A DNA stretch of 64,000 nt from positions 1,178,001-1,242,000 of the forward strand of contig CAVSDT010000002.1 of NCBI GenBank assembly GCA_963726825.1. Direction: 5' to 3'. This document shows, piece by piece, positions 8,231 through 16,381 of this stretch. Every line of letters starts with the position of its first letter. Position 1 is the first letter of the stretch. Both the position numbers and the translations under genes were made by a program. The notes under the pieces are model-generated. The model made no database searches. It saw only the letters and a list, made by a program, of their open reading frames with translations, and was not told the DNA's origin. This stretch comes from DATLGB01 sp963726825 (GTDB lineage: Bacteria; Actinomycetota; Thermoleophilia; Solirubrobacterales; Solirubrobacteraceae).

Positions 8231-9154
8231 ATGCGATCGACTGGAGTCCTGCTCCTCTTCCTGCTCGCGCTGGCGCTCCCCGCGTCGGCGAGCGCGCTCG
8301 TCCCCAAGCAGGTGTTCGGCATCGGGGACCCGCACGCGCCGGACATGCTCTCCAGCACGCGACTGCAGAAGCTCAGGCCGGAGTCCACGCGGCTGATCGC
8401 CGACTGGGACGTCGCCAAGCACGAGGGCTTCGCCCGTCAGCGGGTCGACCGCTGGTACGCGACCTCGCAGGCCGCCGGCGTCCCGATGCTGTTCTCCTTC
8501 CAGGGCTACGAGCGCCGGCGCATCCCGTCCGTGCGCGCCTACACCGCGGCCGTCAGGCGCGCGATGAGGCGCTGGCCCGCGATCAAGGAGTGGCAGGTCT
8601 GGAACGAGGCCAACCACGCCTCCCAGCCGGCCACCTGGAAGCACCCGGCGCGCGCCGCGCGCTACGCGCGGGCGTTCGAGCGGGTCCGCTGCCGCGGCTG
8701 CACCGTCGTGCCGATCACGATCGTCGCGTCCAACTCCGACCTGACCCAGCGCTGGATCCGCCGCTTCCTCCGTGCCTACGGCAGGACCCCGCGGATCTGG
8801 GCGCTGCACACCTACGGCGACGTCAACCGCTTCACCAACGCGCGGCTGGCGGAGTTCCTGCGGCTGCATCCACGCGGGCGGATCTGGATCACGGAGACCG
8901 GCGGGTTCGCGACGTTCGATCGCGAGTGGCCGTTCTCCCTCAAGCGCCAGGCCCGCGCGGCCCGGTTCGCGTTCCGCCAGGCGCTGCGCTTCCGCTCCCG
9001 CGTGGACCGCATGTACTGGTGGGAGTGGAAGGGGCAGCGACGCCCCCGCAGGGCGCACTGGGACACGGGGCTGATCAACGCGAACGGCACGGTGCGCCCG
9101 GCGTACCGCGTCGCGCTGCGCCAGCGCTTCCTGCGGTCGCTCAAGCCGCGCTGA
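8231..9154 (+). CDS. Secreted glycoside hydrolase-like TIM-barrel protein
   Basis: This 307-aa protein has a signal peptide (residues 1-22, LLLFLLALALPASASA) and looks like a clan GH-A glycosidase. WQVWNEAN at residues 122-128 supplies the likely acid/base Glu126. IWITETGGF near 218-226 supplies the likely nucleophile Glu222, and ALHTYGDVN sits on the strand between. The protein is small for a GH5/GH39 enzyme and I cannot name the substrate. It probably acts outside the cytoplasmic membrane on a glycan, fitting the glycan-related genes that follow. The downstream gap holds a 49-bp hairpin element. Confidence 0.7.
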   Translation: MRSTGVLLLFLLALALPASASALVPKQVFGIGDPHAPDMLSSTRLQKLRPESTRLIADWDVAKHEGFARQRVDRWYATSQAAGVPMLFSFQGYERRRIPSVRAYTAAVRRAMRRWPAIKEWQVWNEANHASQPATWKHPARAARYARAFERVRCRGCTVVPITIVASNSDLTQRWIRRFLRAYGRTPRIWALHTYGDVNRFTNARLAEFLRLHPRGRIWITETGGFATFDREWPFSLKRQARAARFAFRQALRFRSRVDRMYWWEWKGQRRPRRAHWDTGLINANGTVRPAYRVALRQRFLRSLKPR

Positions 9155-9169
9155 GCCCCGCGCCGATCT

Positions 9170-9218
9170 CGCGAGCACCGATCTCACCGTGCCACGTGCG
9201 GTCAAATCGGTTCTCGCG
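9170..9218. repeat. 49-bp intergenic hairpin element, copy A
   Basis: CGCGAGCACCGAT (9170-9182) pairs with ATCGGTTCTCGCG (9206-9218) at 12 of 13 positions, giving a 49-bp element with a 23-nt centre. Copies B (37439) and C (57496) are also exactly 49 bp, start CGCGAG and end CTCGCG. Copy A lies between two convergent genes. It is more diverged than B and C, so membership in the same family is likely but less certain. Confidence 0.55.
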
Positions 9219-9268
9219 GCGGGGATCCCTGCGCGGCGCGCGACCGGGCGCCGCTGGGGGATCTGCGA

Positions 9269-10576
9269 TCACCAGACGGTGGTGAACAGGAGCTGGATCG
9301 CCAGGGCCTGGACGGCGAGGAGCGCCAGGACGACCCGGACGCGTCCGCGGGACAGGCCCTCCGCCGCGGCGAGGCAGAGGAAGGGGACGAGGTAGAGCCA
9401 GATCCGCTCCGTCTCGGCCTTCGTGAACCCGAGCAGGGCGGCGACGCCGAGCACCCACGCCATCGCGACGGCGTGTTCACGCCCGGCCTGGAGCGCCCGC
9501 AGGGCCAGCCACACGATCGGCAGCCCCGCGAGGACGAGGAACGCCACGGGCGAGCCGACGACCCAGAACCAGTAGGGCCGCATCGACGCGACGGAGAAGC
9601 GGTAGATGTCCTCCGTCGCGAGGAAGGAGCGCAGGACGTCGTAGCCCGTGAGCAGGAACAGCCCGCCGTAGACGACGACGAACGCCACGGCGCAGGCCGC
9701 CGTCAGGACGAGCACGCGCCGCAGGCCGCCCCGGCGCCACGCGACGATCGCGGCCCAGGCCGTCACCGCCGGCAGCGACCAGGCGAAGAAGGAGGCGAGG
9801 ACCGTCCCGGCGGCGGCCAGGACCAGCGCGCGGCGCCCGTTCCCGTCGACCCACGCGGCCAGCGGCCAGGCGCTGAGCGCCCCGACGAAGAGGAACAGGG
9901 CGTCGGCGGACGTCGCGCCGAACAGGATCGCGTCGGGGGAGAGGACGAGCAGCAGCGTCGCCGCCCGCGCCACCCACTCGTCGGCCACCCGGCGAAACGC
10001 GAGGAAGGCGAGCGGCGTCGCGAGCGCGCCCGCGCCGATCGTCAACGCGGCCATCCCCGCCGGGGACGTGACGCCGAGCGCGTCGAGCACCAGCAGCGTC
10101 CCCGGTGGGTGCGCGGCGGCGTGCGCCGGCAGGGTGGGGATCAGCTCGTCGAAGCGGTCGAGGAGGAAGTGCGGGCCGTACTGCAGCGCGCCGAGCGCCG
10201 GGAGGTACTCGTTCTTGCCCTCGAAGCCGCGCAGCGGGTCGAGGACGAGGTCCCAGTCGCCGGTGCCGGCGCGGGCGGCGTTGACGGCGAGGCGCACCCC
10301 GAGGGTCGCCACCAGCGTCCCGCCGAGGAACACGCCCGTGGGGGAGCGCATCAGCGCGGGCAGCCCGAGGACCGCCAGGACGAGCGCCGCCACCGCGACC
10401 GCCGCCCACAGGGGGTCGATCGCGGGGCTCCACGGCCCGAGGAAGGGCGGCAGCGGCGTGCCGAGGACGACGCCGGCCTCGTTGCGCAGCAGCGGGCCCG
10501 CCACGACCGTCACGACGATCACCGCCGACACGATCCACACCACCCAGGGCGCGATCCGCGCGCGCAGCGTCCTCAT
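9269..10576 (-). CDS. Polytopic membrane protein, GT-C glycosyltransferase-like
   Basis: This 435-aa protein has about ten or more hydrophobic segments, starting with WVVWIVSAVIVVTVVAGPLL. GT-C-type features include acidic residues in the first long loop (GDWDLVLDPLRGFEGKNEY) and an HPPGTLLVLDALG segment typical of polyprenyl-phosphate-sugar-dependent mannosyl/glycosyltransferases (GT39/GT87-like). It would transfer a sugar from a lipid donor at the outer face of the membrane. ATG 10576 leaves 25 bp to the divergent lipoprotein gene. The exact family is not certain. Confidence 0.65.
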   Translation of the reverse strand: MRTLRARIAPWVVWIVSAVIVVTVVAGPLLRNEAGVVLGTPLPPFLGPWSPAIDPLWAAVAVAALVLAVLGLPALMRSPTGVFLGGTLVATLGVRLAVNAARAGTGDWDLVLDPLRGFEGKNEYLPALGALQYGPHFLLDRFDELIPTLPAHAAAHPPGTLLVLDALGVTSPAGMAALTIGAGALATPLAFLAFRRVADEWVARAATLLLVLSPDAILFGATSADALFLFVGALSAWPLAAWVDGNGRRALVLAAAGTVLASFFAWSLPAVTAWAAIVAWRRGGLRRVLVLTAACAVAFVVVYGGLFLLTGYDVLRSFLATEDIYRFSVASMRPYWFWVVGSPVAFLVLAGLPIVWLALRALQAGREHAVAMAWVLGVAALLGFTKAETERIWLYLVPFLCLAAAEGLSRGRVRVVLALLAVQALAIQLLFTTVW

Positions 10577-10601
10577 CGGCGGCCAGCGTACGCTGCGGCT
10601 C

Positions 10602-11342
10602 GTGCGCCGCGCCCGGGAGACCGCCCTGACCCCCCGCGCGGCCGAGGCGCCGCGGCCCGCCGTCGTGGCGCCCGCCCACGCCCGGCGCCGCGCGACGGCG
10701 CCGGCGTCGCTCGCCGCGCTGGTCCTCCTCTCCGGCTGCGGCAGCCTCGCCGCGGCCGACCTCCCGCCCGTCGCCACGCCGGACGCGTCGCCCCCGCTGA
10801 CCGCGAAGCCCGCCGGCACGCTGATCGACGCCGCGGACTGCGAGAAGGGCGCCTGCACGAGCCCGTCGGATGCGCGCGTGCCCGGCCGGCCCACGGTCAA
10901 GGCCGATGACGGCCGCAGCACCCTCCTGCTGAACCCCCGCACCCGCCGCCTCACCGCCAGGGGGAGCGTCCGCGGGCGCATCGGGGCCGGTACGGGCCCC
11001 GTGGACCTCGCCACGAACGGGAAGGAGGTCGCCTACGTCTCCGACGTCGCGGCCGATGGGATCGTCGTCGTGCGCCTGCGTCCGACCCTCGCCGTCACCC
11101 GGCGCGTCAGCCTTCCGGCGAGCGGGCCGTACGCGCTCGCCTACGACCCCGAGCGCGGGCGCCTGTGGGCCACCGCGACCCAGACGAACGAGCTGATCGA
11201 GCTCGCCGGCGGGGCCCGGCCGCGGGAGCTCGAGCGCTACCCGAGCGTGCGCCGGCCGGTCGCCGTCGGAGTCCGCGACGACGGCACCATCCAGGTGACG
11301 GGCGCCGACGGGACCGTTCAGCGCGTGACGCCGCGCGGCTGA
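10602..11342 (+). CDS. Lipoprotein with beta-propeller-like repeats
   Basis: The 246-aa product has a lipobox LVLLSGCGS (Cys near residue 47) preceded by a basic stretch AHARRRATAP, so it should be lipid-anchored outside the membrane. The body has YncE/NHL-like strands: NGKEVAYVSDVAADGIVVV, GPYALAYDPERGRLW and AVGVRDDGTIQVTG. The first GTG (10602) gives an unusually long n-region. GTG 10665 gives a more normal signal peptide and a larger gap to the divergent gene, and may be the true start. The 3' end overlaps the next minus-strand gene by 25 bp. Its ligand is unknown. Confidence 0.65.
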   Translation: MRRARETALTPRAAEAPRPAVVAPAHARRRATAPASLAALVLLSGCGSLAAADLPPVATPDASPPLTAKPAGTLIDAADCEKGACTSPSDARVPGRPTVKADDGRSTLLLNPRTRRLTARGSVRGRIGAGTGPVDLATNGKEVAYVSDVAADGIVVVRLRPTLAVTRRVSLPASGPYALAYDPERGRLWATATQTNELIELAGGARPRELERYPSVRRPVAVGVRDDGTIQVTGADGTVQRVTPRG

Positions 11343-11746
11343 CCGCGGAACAGCGCGACGGCCCCGGCGATCAGGAACAGCAGCGCCGTCAGCCCCAGCC
11401 AGCGCATGGCGTAGCCCTCGTAGAAGAACGTCGAGACGTAGTGGTAGTTGCCCGAGCCCTTCCCGCTGATCGTGCCGAGGAAGACGAGCAGCAGCAGCAG
11501 CGACAGCCCGGCCGGGATGCGCACGACGTTCACGTTGCGCCCCAGCGCCCGCCGGCCCGCCGCGTCGGTGAGCGCGTACAGCGGCCACAGGATCGCGTCG
11601 TGGAGCAGGACCGCGCCGAGCATCCAGAGCAGCACGTTGTCGAACCCGCGGGCACCGGCGAGCTGTGCGATCGCGTAGGCGATCAGCGCGAACGCCAGCA
11701 GGTGCCCGAGGAGGTGGGCCGGGTGTGCGCCGTACCGCGTCCTCAT
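11318..11746 (-). CDS. Small integral membrane protein of the molybdoenzyme operon
   Basis: This 142-aa protein has four hydrophobic stretches (HLLGHLLAFALIAYAIAQL, VLLWMLGAVLLHDAILWPLY, IPAGLSLLLLLVFLGTI, LGLTALLFLIAGAVALF). A loop reads GSGNYHYVSTFFYEGYAMRW. I do not recognise a family. Its ATG overlaps the stop of the molybdopterin oxidoreductase gene as ATGA, so it is probably made with that enzyme and may assist its membrane assembly or electron transfer. Start 11746 follows from the overlap; an in-frame upstream ATG lies inside the previous gene. Confidence 0.7.
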   Translation of the reverse strand: MRTRYGAHPAHLLGHLLAFALIAYAIAQLAGARGFDNVLLWMLGAVLLHDAILWPLYALTDAAGRRALGRNVNVVRIPAGLSLLLLLVFLGTISGKGSGNYHYVSTFFYEGYAMRWLGLTALLFLIAGAVALFRGQPRGVTR

Positions 11747-12999
11747 GCCTTGAACGTCATCCTCCCGACCCACTTCGTGTTGTGGACGCCGGGCACGCCG
11801 GGGACGATCGCCCGCGCCGGGTACCCGTGGTCGGGGGAGAGGTCCTCGCCCTCGACCCGGAGCGCGAGCAGCGCGCGGCCGTCGTGGAGCTGGTCACGCG
11901 TCAGGCTCGCCGCCTTCAGCACGCCGCGGGGCTGCAGCGACTCCACGAGCACCCCGGACGCGTCGGGCACGCCCGCGGCGGCCGCGAGGTCGCGCAGGCG
12001 CACCCCGGTCCAGCGCCGGGTCGCGCTCCAGCCCTCGACGCAGGCGATCGGCAGCGACTCGTCGCGGAGGTCCATCGCCAGGAGGTCCGAGCGCGACAGC
12101 GAGACCTCCTCGTCCCCCCCGGCGAGCACGAGCCGGTAGTCGTCGGAGACCAGCGCGGGCGGGATCGCGGCGGCGCGGAACGTCTTGTTGATCGGGAAGC
12201 CCTCGTTGCGGCGCGGGGCCAGCAGGGAGAGCTTGCGAAACGGCCCGCCGAGCGCCTGTCCGCCGTTCATCACGAGCACCAGTCCGGTGCCGCCACCGGC
12301 GAACGCCAGCAGGCCGCGGCGCGAGATCGTCGGCGGGGCGGGCGCCACGGGGACCAGGCCGTCGGGGTCGCGGGGCTCGGGCAGCGTCTCCGCCAGCGAG
12401 GCGCGCAGCGGCTTGAGCACGCCGCGCTCGCGGTACGCCCGCAGGACCACCGGGGCCTTGATCCCCACATGGAGGATGATCGAGGCGCTGAAGATGACCG
12501 CGCCCCAGTAGTGCGCGACGACGAAGTTGAACTTGAACGGGTACCAGTACTGCGCGTTCACGAGCCCCGTGGCGAGCTGGAAGATCGTGCTCGACACGAG
12601 CAGCCCGATCGACAGGCGCTCGAGCGCCTCGGCGGGGGTGGCGAACGGCGGCCAGGCGAACAGCCGCGGCATCACCGACCACAGCTTCGCGGCCAGCAGC
12701 GGGATCACCGCGAGCCCGACCGTCACGTGCAGGCCCTGGGTGAAGGCGTAGATCCAGCTCGGGTGCGTCGGCCAGTCGAACAGCAGCGGCAGGTCGCGCG
12801 CCGGGTCGACGATCGCGTTGCCCTCGAGCGACGGCATGTACGCGGCGTGGGAGAGGAAGCCCGTCGTGCCGACGATCAGGAAGCCGACGAGCAGGATCGA
12901 GCCGAGGATCGACGTCAGCCACGGGCCGCGCAGCGGGCTCTTCCAGAACGCCGGCCGGAACGGCCCGGGCGGGGGGTCCTGCGGCCACGGCGCCCTCAT
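11743..12999 (-). CDS. Cytochrome b-molybdopterin oxidoreductase fusion
   Basis: This 418-aa fusion has an N-terminal four-helix cytochrome b561-like domain (helices about 30-50, 88-108, 131-148, 160-180; candidate haem ligands His91, His163 and His177). It is followed by a sulfite-oxidase-type molybdopterin domain from about residue 270, with the molybdenum-ligand cysteine in IACVEGWS (Cys320) and RWTGVRLRDL. Between them is TISRRGLLAFAGGGTGLVLV (about 225-244), a twin-arginine-like motif plus hydrophobic stretch, suggesting that the Mo domain is exported folded. The electron donor or acceptor may be quinone. The gene is coupled by 4-bp overlaps to both neighbours; the substrate is unknown. 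Confidence 0.85.
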   Translation of the reverse strand: MRAPWPQDPPPGPFRPAFWKSPLRGPWLTSILGSILLVGFLIVGTTGFLSHAAYMPSLEGNAIVDPARDLPLLFDWPTHPSWIYAFTQGLHVTVGLAVIPLLAAKLWSVMPRLFAWPPFATPAEALERLSIGLLVSSTIFQLATGLVNAQYWYPFKFNFVVAHYWGAVIFSASIILHVGIKAPVVLRAYRERGVLKPLRASLAETLPEPRDPDGLVPVAPAPPTISRRGLLAFAGGGTGLVLVMNGGQALGGPFRKLSLLAPRRNEGFPINKTFRAAAIPPALVSDDYRLVLAGGDEEVSLSRSDLLAMDLRDESLPIACVEGWSATRRWTGVRLRDLAAAAGVPDASGVLVESLQPRGVLKAASLTRDQLHDGRALLALRVEGEDLSPDHGYPARAIVPGVPGVHNTKWVGRMTFKA

Positions 13000-13661
13000 G
13001 CCGGCACCCCCGCGTCGATCGCGTGCAGCCGCGCGGCGAAGCGGCCGCCGGGAGCCTCGTCCGCCACGATCCGCGCGTCGACCATCGTGTCGACGTCGCG
13101 CAGGATCGGCAGCGGCTGCGGGCGCAGGCCGAGCTGGCGCATGCGCGCCGCCTGCCAGTCCCCCGTGAAGACGGAGCTCATCGGGACGGCGTCGAAGACC
13201 CGAGGAAGCGGCGCGGGCAGGCCGATGCCCCACCAGCCGCCGTCGCCCGTGCGGCCGAGCGCGGACCCGCCGGCCGCGACCGCGGCCAGGCCGGCGTCGA
13301 GCAGCTCCGGCGTGACCTGGGGCGTGTCCATGCCGATGAGGAAGCCGCCCGCCGGCGCGCGGCCGCCGGACGCGGCGATCCCGCCGTGGGCCGCGTCCTC
13401 GAAGCCGCCCGCGAGCCGGTCGCCCAACCCGCCGTCGCGCTGCGCGACGACCTCGAAGCCGTCGGGAAGCCACGGCCCCGGCTCCCCGTCGAGCACCAGC
13501 ACGCGCCGCGTGGCGCGGGAGCTCGCGAGCACCGCGGCCAACGTGTCCACCAGCGCCGCCTCGGCGAGGTCGGCCGCCTCCTGCGGCGTGCAGGGTGGGC
13601 ACAGGCGCGTCTTGGACCGCCCGGCGACGGGCGCCTTCGCGATGACGAGGAGGGTGCTCAC
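12996..13661 (-). CDS. DUF2064 nucleotidyl/glycosyltransferase-like protein
   Basis: This 221-aa protein belongs to the DUF2064/TIGR04282-like GT-A group. It opens VSTLLVIAKAPVAGRSKTRL, a nucleotide-binding start like that of sugar nucleotidyltransferases, and has GFLIGMDTPQVTPELLDAG with a DxP motif and LGRTGDGGWWGIGL. Start GTG 13661 overlaps the GT2 stop (GTGA). Such proteins are commonly encoded beside a GT2 enzyme and are thought to act on sugars. The exact reaction is unknown. Confidence 0.8.
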   Translation of the reverse strand: MSTLLVIAKAPVAGRSKTRLCPPCTPQEAADLAEAALVDTLAAVLASSRATRRVLVLDGEPGPWLPDGFEVVAQRDGGLGDRLAGGFEDAAHGGIAASGGRAPAGGFLIGMDTPQVTPELLDAGLAAVAAGGSALGRTGDGGWWGIGLPAPLPRVFDAVPMSSVFTGDWQAARMRQLGLRPQPLPILRDVDTMVDARIVADEAPGGRFAARLHAIDAGVPA

Positions 13662-14308
13662 GCGAACCGATCCAGCTCCCTGCGCATGTCGCGCACCGCC
13701 TTCAGCGTCCCGCGCACGGTCCCGGTGACCTTCGACCGGCCGATGCGCGGCCGGTAGCCGACGACGACCTCCTCGATGCGCCAGCCGGCACGGCCCGCGC
13801 GCAGGACCATCTCGAGCGGCCAGCCGAAGCGCCGGTCGACCATCCCGAGCCCCAGCAGCGCCTCGCGGCGCAGCGCCCGCATCGGCCCGAGGTCGCTCAT
13901 CGGCGCCCCTGTGCGCCGGCGTACGGCCCGGGCGAGGTAGCGGTTGGCCAGCCGGGCGTGGGGCGGCCATGCGCCCTTGGAGCCCTTGCGCGAGCCGAGC
14001 ACGAGGTCGGCGCGACCGGCCACCACGGGGTCGGTCACGAGCGGCAGCTCCTGCGGATCCAGCGACGCGTCGCAGTCCATGAAGCACACCACGTCGTCGG
14101 TGGCCGTCTGCAGCCCGGTCCAGCAGGCGGCGCCGAAGCCCTTGGCCGGCTCATGGACGACGAGGGCGCCGAGCGAGCGGGCGACGTCCGCCGACCCGTC
14201 GGTGGACCCGTTGTCGACCACGATCGGGCGATAGCCGTCCGGGAAGCGTCCGAGCACCCACGGGAGCGCGTCGCGCTCGTCCAACACGGGAAGGATCACG
14301 TCGGGCAC
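13658..14308 (-). CDS. Family 2 glycosyltransferase
   Basis: This 216-aa GT2 protein is first in a four-gene minus-strand unit (GT2, DUF2064, molybdoenzyme, membrane protein). The GT-A fold shows ILPVLDERDALPWVLGRFP, IVVDNGSTDGSADVARS, VCFMDCDASLDPQELP with the metal-binding D-x-D, and GAPMSDLGPMRALRREALL. It lacks transmembrane helices, so it would work at the cytoplasmic face with a nucleotide sugar, perhaps loading a lipid carrier. It starts with GTG 14308. Confidence 0.88.
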   Translation of the reverse strand: MPDVILPVLDERDALPWVLGRFPDGYRPIVVDNGSTDGSADVARSLGALVVHEPAKGFGAACWTGLQTATDDVVCFMDCDASLDPQELPLVTDPVVAGRADLVLGSRKGSKGAWPPHARLANRYLARAVRRRTGAPMSDLGPMRALRREALLGLGMVDRRFGWPLEMVLRAGRAGWRIEEVVVGYRPRIGRSKVTGTVRGTLKAVRDMRRELDRFA

Positions 14309-14339
14309 TCGGTCAGTGATCGTACGCCCATGTGGGGGA

Positions 14340-14345
14340 TAGCGT
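14340..14345 (+). promoter_or_regulatory. -10 hexamer TAGCGT of the epimerase gene
   Basis: TAGCGT ends 7 nt before ATG 14353 with no ribosome binding site between, giving a predicted leaderless transcript. It supports ATG 14353 over the in-frame GTG 14332, which lies upstream of the hexamer. Confidence 0.45.
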
Positions 14346-14352
14346 CCCGGGC

Positions 14353-15426
14353 ATGTCAGGTGGATCAGTCCTCGTCACCGGCGGCGCCGGGTTCATCGGC
14401 TCCGCGATCGTCGACGGGCTGCTCGCCGCCGGCCACCGGGTCCGCATCCTGGACAACCTCCATCCGGCCGCCCACCGGAGCAAGCCGGCCTACGTCCCGG
14501 CCGACGCGGAGTGGATCGAGGGCGACGTCCGTGACCCGGCCGCCGTGGAGCGCGCGGTCGCCGGGATCGACGCCGTCTCCCACCAGGCGGCGATGGTCGG
14601 CCTCGGGGTCGACCTCGGCGACCTGCCCGACTACGTGGGCCACAACGACCTCGGCACCGCGGTGCTCCTCCGGGGCCTGCACGCCGCCGGCTTCGACGGT
14701 CGCCTCGTGCTCGCGTCGAGCATGGTCGTCTACGGCGAAGGCCGCTTCACCTGCCCGGCCGACGGCCTGCAGCCCGCACCTCCGCGGGCGCCCGCCGACC
14801 TCGACGCCGGCGACTTCGAGCCCCGCTGCCCCGTGTGCGGCGGGCCGCTGCGCGCGACGTCCGTGCCCGAGGACGCGCCGATGGACCCGCGCAACGTCTA
14901 CGCCGCGACCAAGCTCCACCAGGAGCACCTGTCGACCGCGTGGGCGCGCGAGACGGGCGGCAGCGTGGCCGCGCTGCGCTACCACAACGTCTACGGCCCG
15001 CGGATGCCCCGCGACACGCCCTACGCGGGCGTGGCGAGCATCTTCCGCTCCGTCCTCGCCGCCGGCAGGCCGCCGCAGGTGACCGAGGACGGCAACCAGC
15101 TGCGGGACTTCGTCCACGTGCGCGACGTCGCGCAGGCCAACCTCCTCGCCCTCGCCGGCACCGCGACCGGGCCCTTCAACGTCGCCTCCGGCACGCCCCG
15201 CAGCGTGGGGGACATGGCCCGGGCGCTCCATGCCGCGATGGGCGCCGACCCGGCCACGGCCCCGCAGGTCACGGGTGCGTGGCGCGCGGGGGACGTCCGC
15301 CACGTGTTCGCGTCGACCGCGCGCATCGAGCGCGAGCTCGGCTTCGTCCCCGCCGAGGCGTTCGACGCCGGGATGGCGGAGTTCGCCGTCGCGCAGCTGC
15401 GGGACGCCCCCGGTCCGGCCGCTTGA
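14353..15426 (+). CDS. NAD-dependent sugar epimerase/dehydratase
   Basis: This 357-aa extended SDR protein has the nucleotide-binding motif VTGGAGFIGSAIVDGL near residue 7 and catalytic YAATKLHQEH (Tyr-x3-Lys), plus YHNVYGPRMP and RDFVHVRDVAQANL. An inserted RCPVCGGPLRATSVPEDAP segment with CPxC is typical of a subgroup that includes dTDP-L-rhamnose 4-epimerases, so rhamnose/talose interconversion is possible but unproven. It is divergent from the GT2 operon and likely supplies a nucleotide sugar to the neighbouring glycosyltransferases. Confidence 0.88.
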   Translation: MSGGSVLVTGGAGFIGSAIVDGLLAAGHRVRILDNLHPAAHRSKPAYVPADAEWIEGDVRDPAAVERAVAGIDAVSHQAAMVGLGVDLGDLPDYVGHNDLGTAVLLRGLHAAGFDGRLVLASSMVVYGEGRFTCPADGLQPAPPRAPADLDAGDFEPRCPVCGGPLRATSVPEDAPMDPRNVYAATKLHQEHLSTAWARETGGSVAALRYHNVYGPRMPRDTPYAGVASIFRSVLAAGRPPQVTEDGNQLRDFVHVRDVAQANLLALAGTATGPFNVASGTPRSVGDMARALHAAMGADPATAPQVTGAWRAGDVRHVFASTARIERELGFVPAEAFDAGMAEFAVAQLRDAPGPAA

Positions 15427-15453
15427 CCATTGCGCCCCCGCGCGAGCTAGGAT
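15423..15453 (+). promoter_or_regulatory. SigA-type promoter of the RDD gene
   Basis: TTGACC (15423-15428) and TAGGAT (15448-15453) are separated by 19 bp, and ATG 15461 follows 7 nt after the -10. This is the clearest two-box promoter in the window and predicts a leaderless transcript. The -35 overlaps the stop codon of the epimerase gene. Confidence 0.6.
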
Positions 15454-15460
15454 CACGCCG

Positions 15461-16381
15461 ATGCACCCGTCCGAGGCCCTCTCGCCGCGCGACGCGCTGG
15501 GCGCGCGCGTCACCGCCTTCGTCCTGGACCTCGCGGTCGTCCTGCTCGCCGCCGGGCCGCTCGCCGGCGCCGCCGGCTGGGGCATGGCCGCCGTCGTCGC
15601 GCTGCTCTACCTCGGCCTGCTGCCGGGGATCACGGGCTACACCTGCGGCAAGGCGTTCCTCGGCGCGAAGGTCGTCAAGGCCGGCACCACGGAGGCGCCC
15701 GGCGCCGCCCGCGGCGTCGTGCGCGCGCTGATCGGCCTCGTCGAGCTGCCGGTCTTCCTGATCGCCGCGATCGTCTCGGGGTCCAACGACCGCCGCCGCC
15801 GCGTCGGCGACCTCGCCGCCGGCACCGAGGTCGTCGGCCTCGCCGTGGCGCCCTCGCTCGTCGTGCGCTACGCCGCCGCCTACGTCGTGCTCCTCTCGCT
15901 CTTCCTCGGCCTGAGCACGCTCAACACGCTCCTGATCGTGTGGGCGATCCTGATCCCCATGGGCATCGCCATCGCCGCCGTCGTGATCGGCGCCCGCCGG
16001 TCGGCGCTCGCGACCGCGTGGCTGGTGGCCGCCGGGTTCACGCTGGTCCCCGCCGCCTACCAGAGCTTCGCCGGGCTGTGCGCGAAGGGGGAGGGGACCT
16101 GCGTGGACGTCGCCTCGAGCCGCAAGGCGATCCCCGCCCTGATCGTCATCGCCCTCACGCTCGCGGCCTTCTTCGCGCTCAAGGGCACCACCGCCCGCAT
16201 GGTGCTCGCCGTCGGCACGCTCGTCGCCGGCGGTCTCATGGTCGCCCGGCTGTTCGACACCGACAACATGAACCTCGGGGCGATCGTGCTGATCCTCCTG
16301 CTGGCCGGCGCCGTGGTCAACGAGATCCTCGGCCGCCTCGCGCAGCAGCGCGCGGCCGCGATCGACGCCGCGACCGCCTAG
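15461..16381 (+). CDS. RDD-family multi-pass membrane protein
   Basis: This 306-aa protein starts with an RDD-like domain: SPRDALGARVTAFVLDLAVVL has the Arg-x3-Phe-x2-Asp pattern, and GYTCGKAFLGAKVV matches the second RDD motif. This is followed by five or six further hydrophobic segments to the C-terminus. RDD proteins are integral membrane proteins, some linked to transport or ion exchange; the role here is not known. Its TAG stop shares the tetranucleotide CTAG with the stop of the convergent crotonase gene. Confidence 0.8.
   Translation: MHPSEALSPRDALGARVTAFVLDLAVVLLAAGPLAGAAGWGMAAVVALLYLGLLPGITGYTCGKAFLGAKVVKAGTTEAPGAARGVVRALIGLVELPVFLIAAIVSGSNDRRRRVGDLAAGTEVVGLAVAPSLVVRYAAAYVVLLSLFLGLSTLNTLLIVWAILIPMGIAIAAVVIGARRSALATAWLVAAGFTLVPAAYQSFAGLCAKGEGTCVDVASSRKAIPALIVIALTLAAFFALKGTTARMVLAVGTLVAGGLMVARLFDTDNMNLGAIVLILLLAGAVVNEILGRLAQQRAAAIDAATA

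Noticed and set aside
12301..12335. GCGCGAGATCGT inside the molybdoenzyme gene as another hairpin-element copy
   Set aside because: Only one arm is present, it is inside coding sequence and there is no matching arm 37 bp away.
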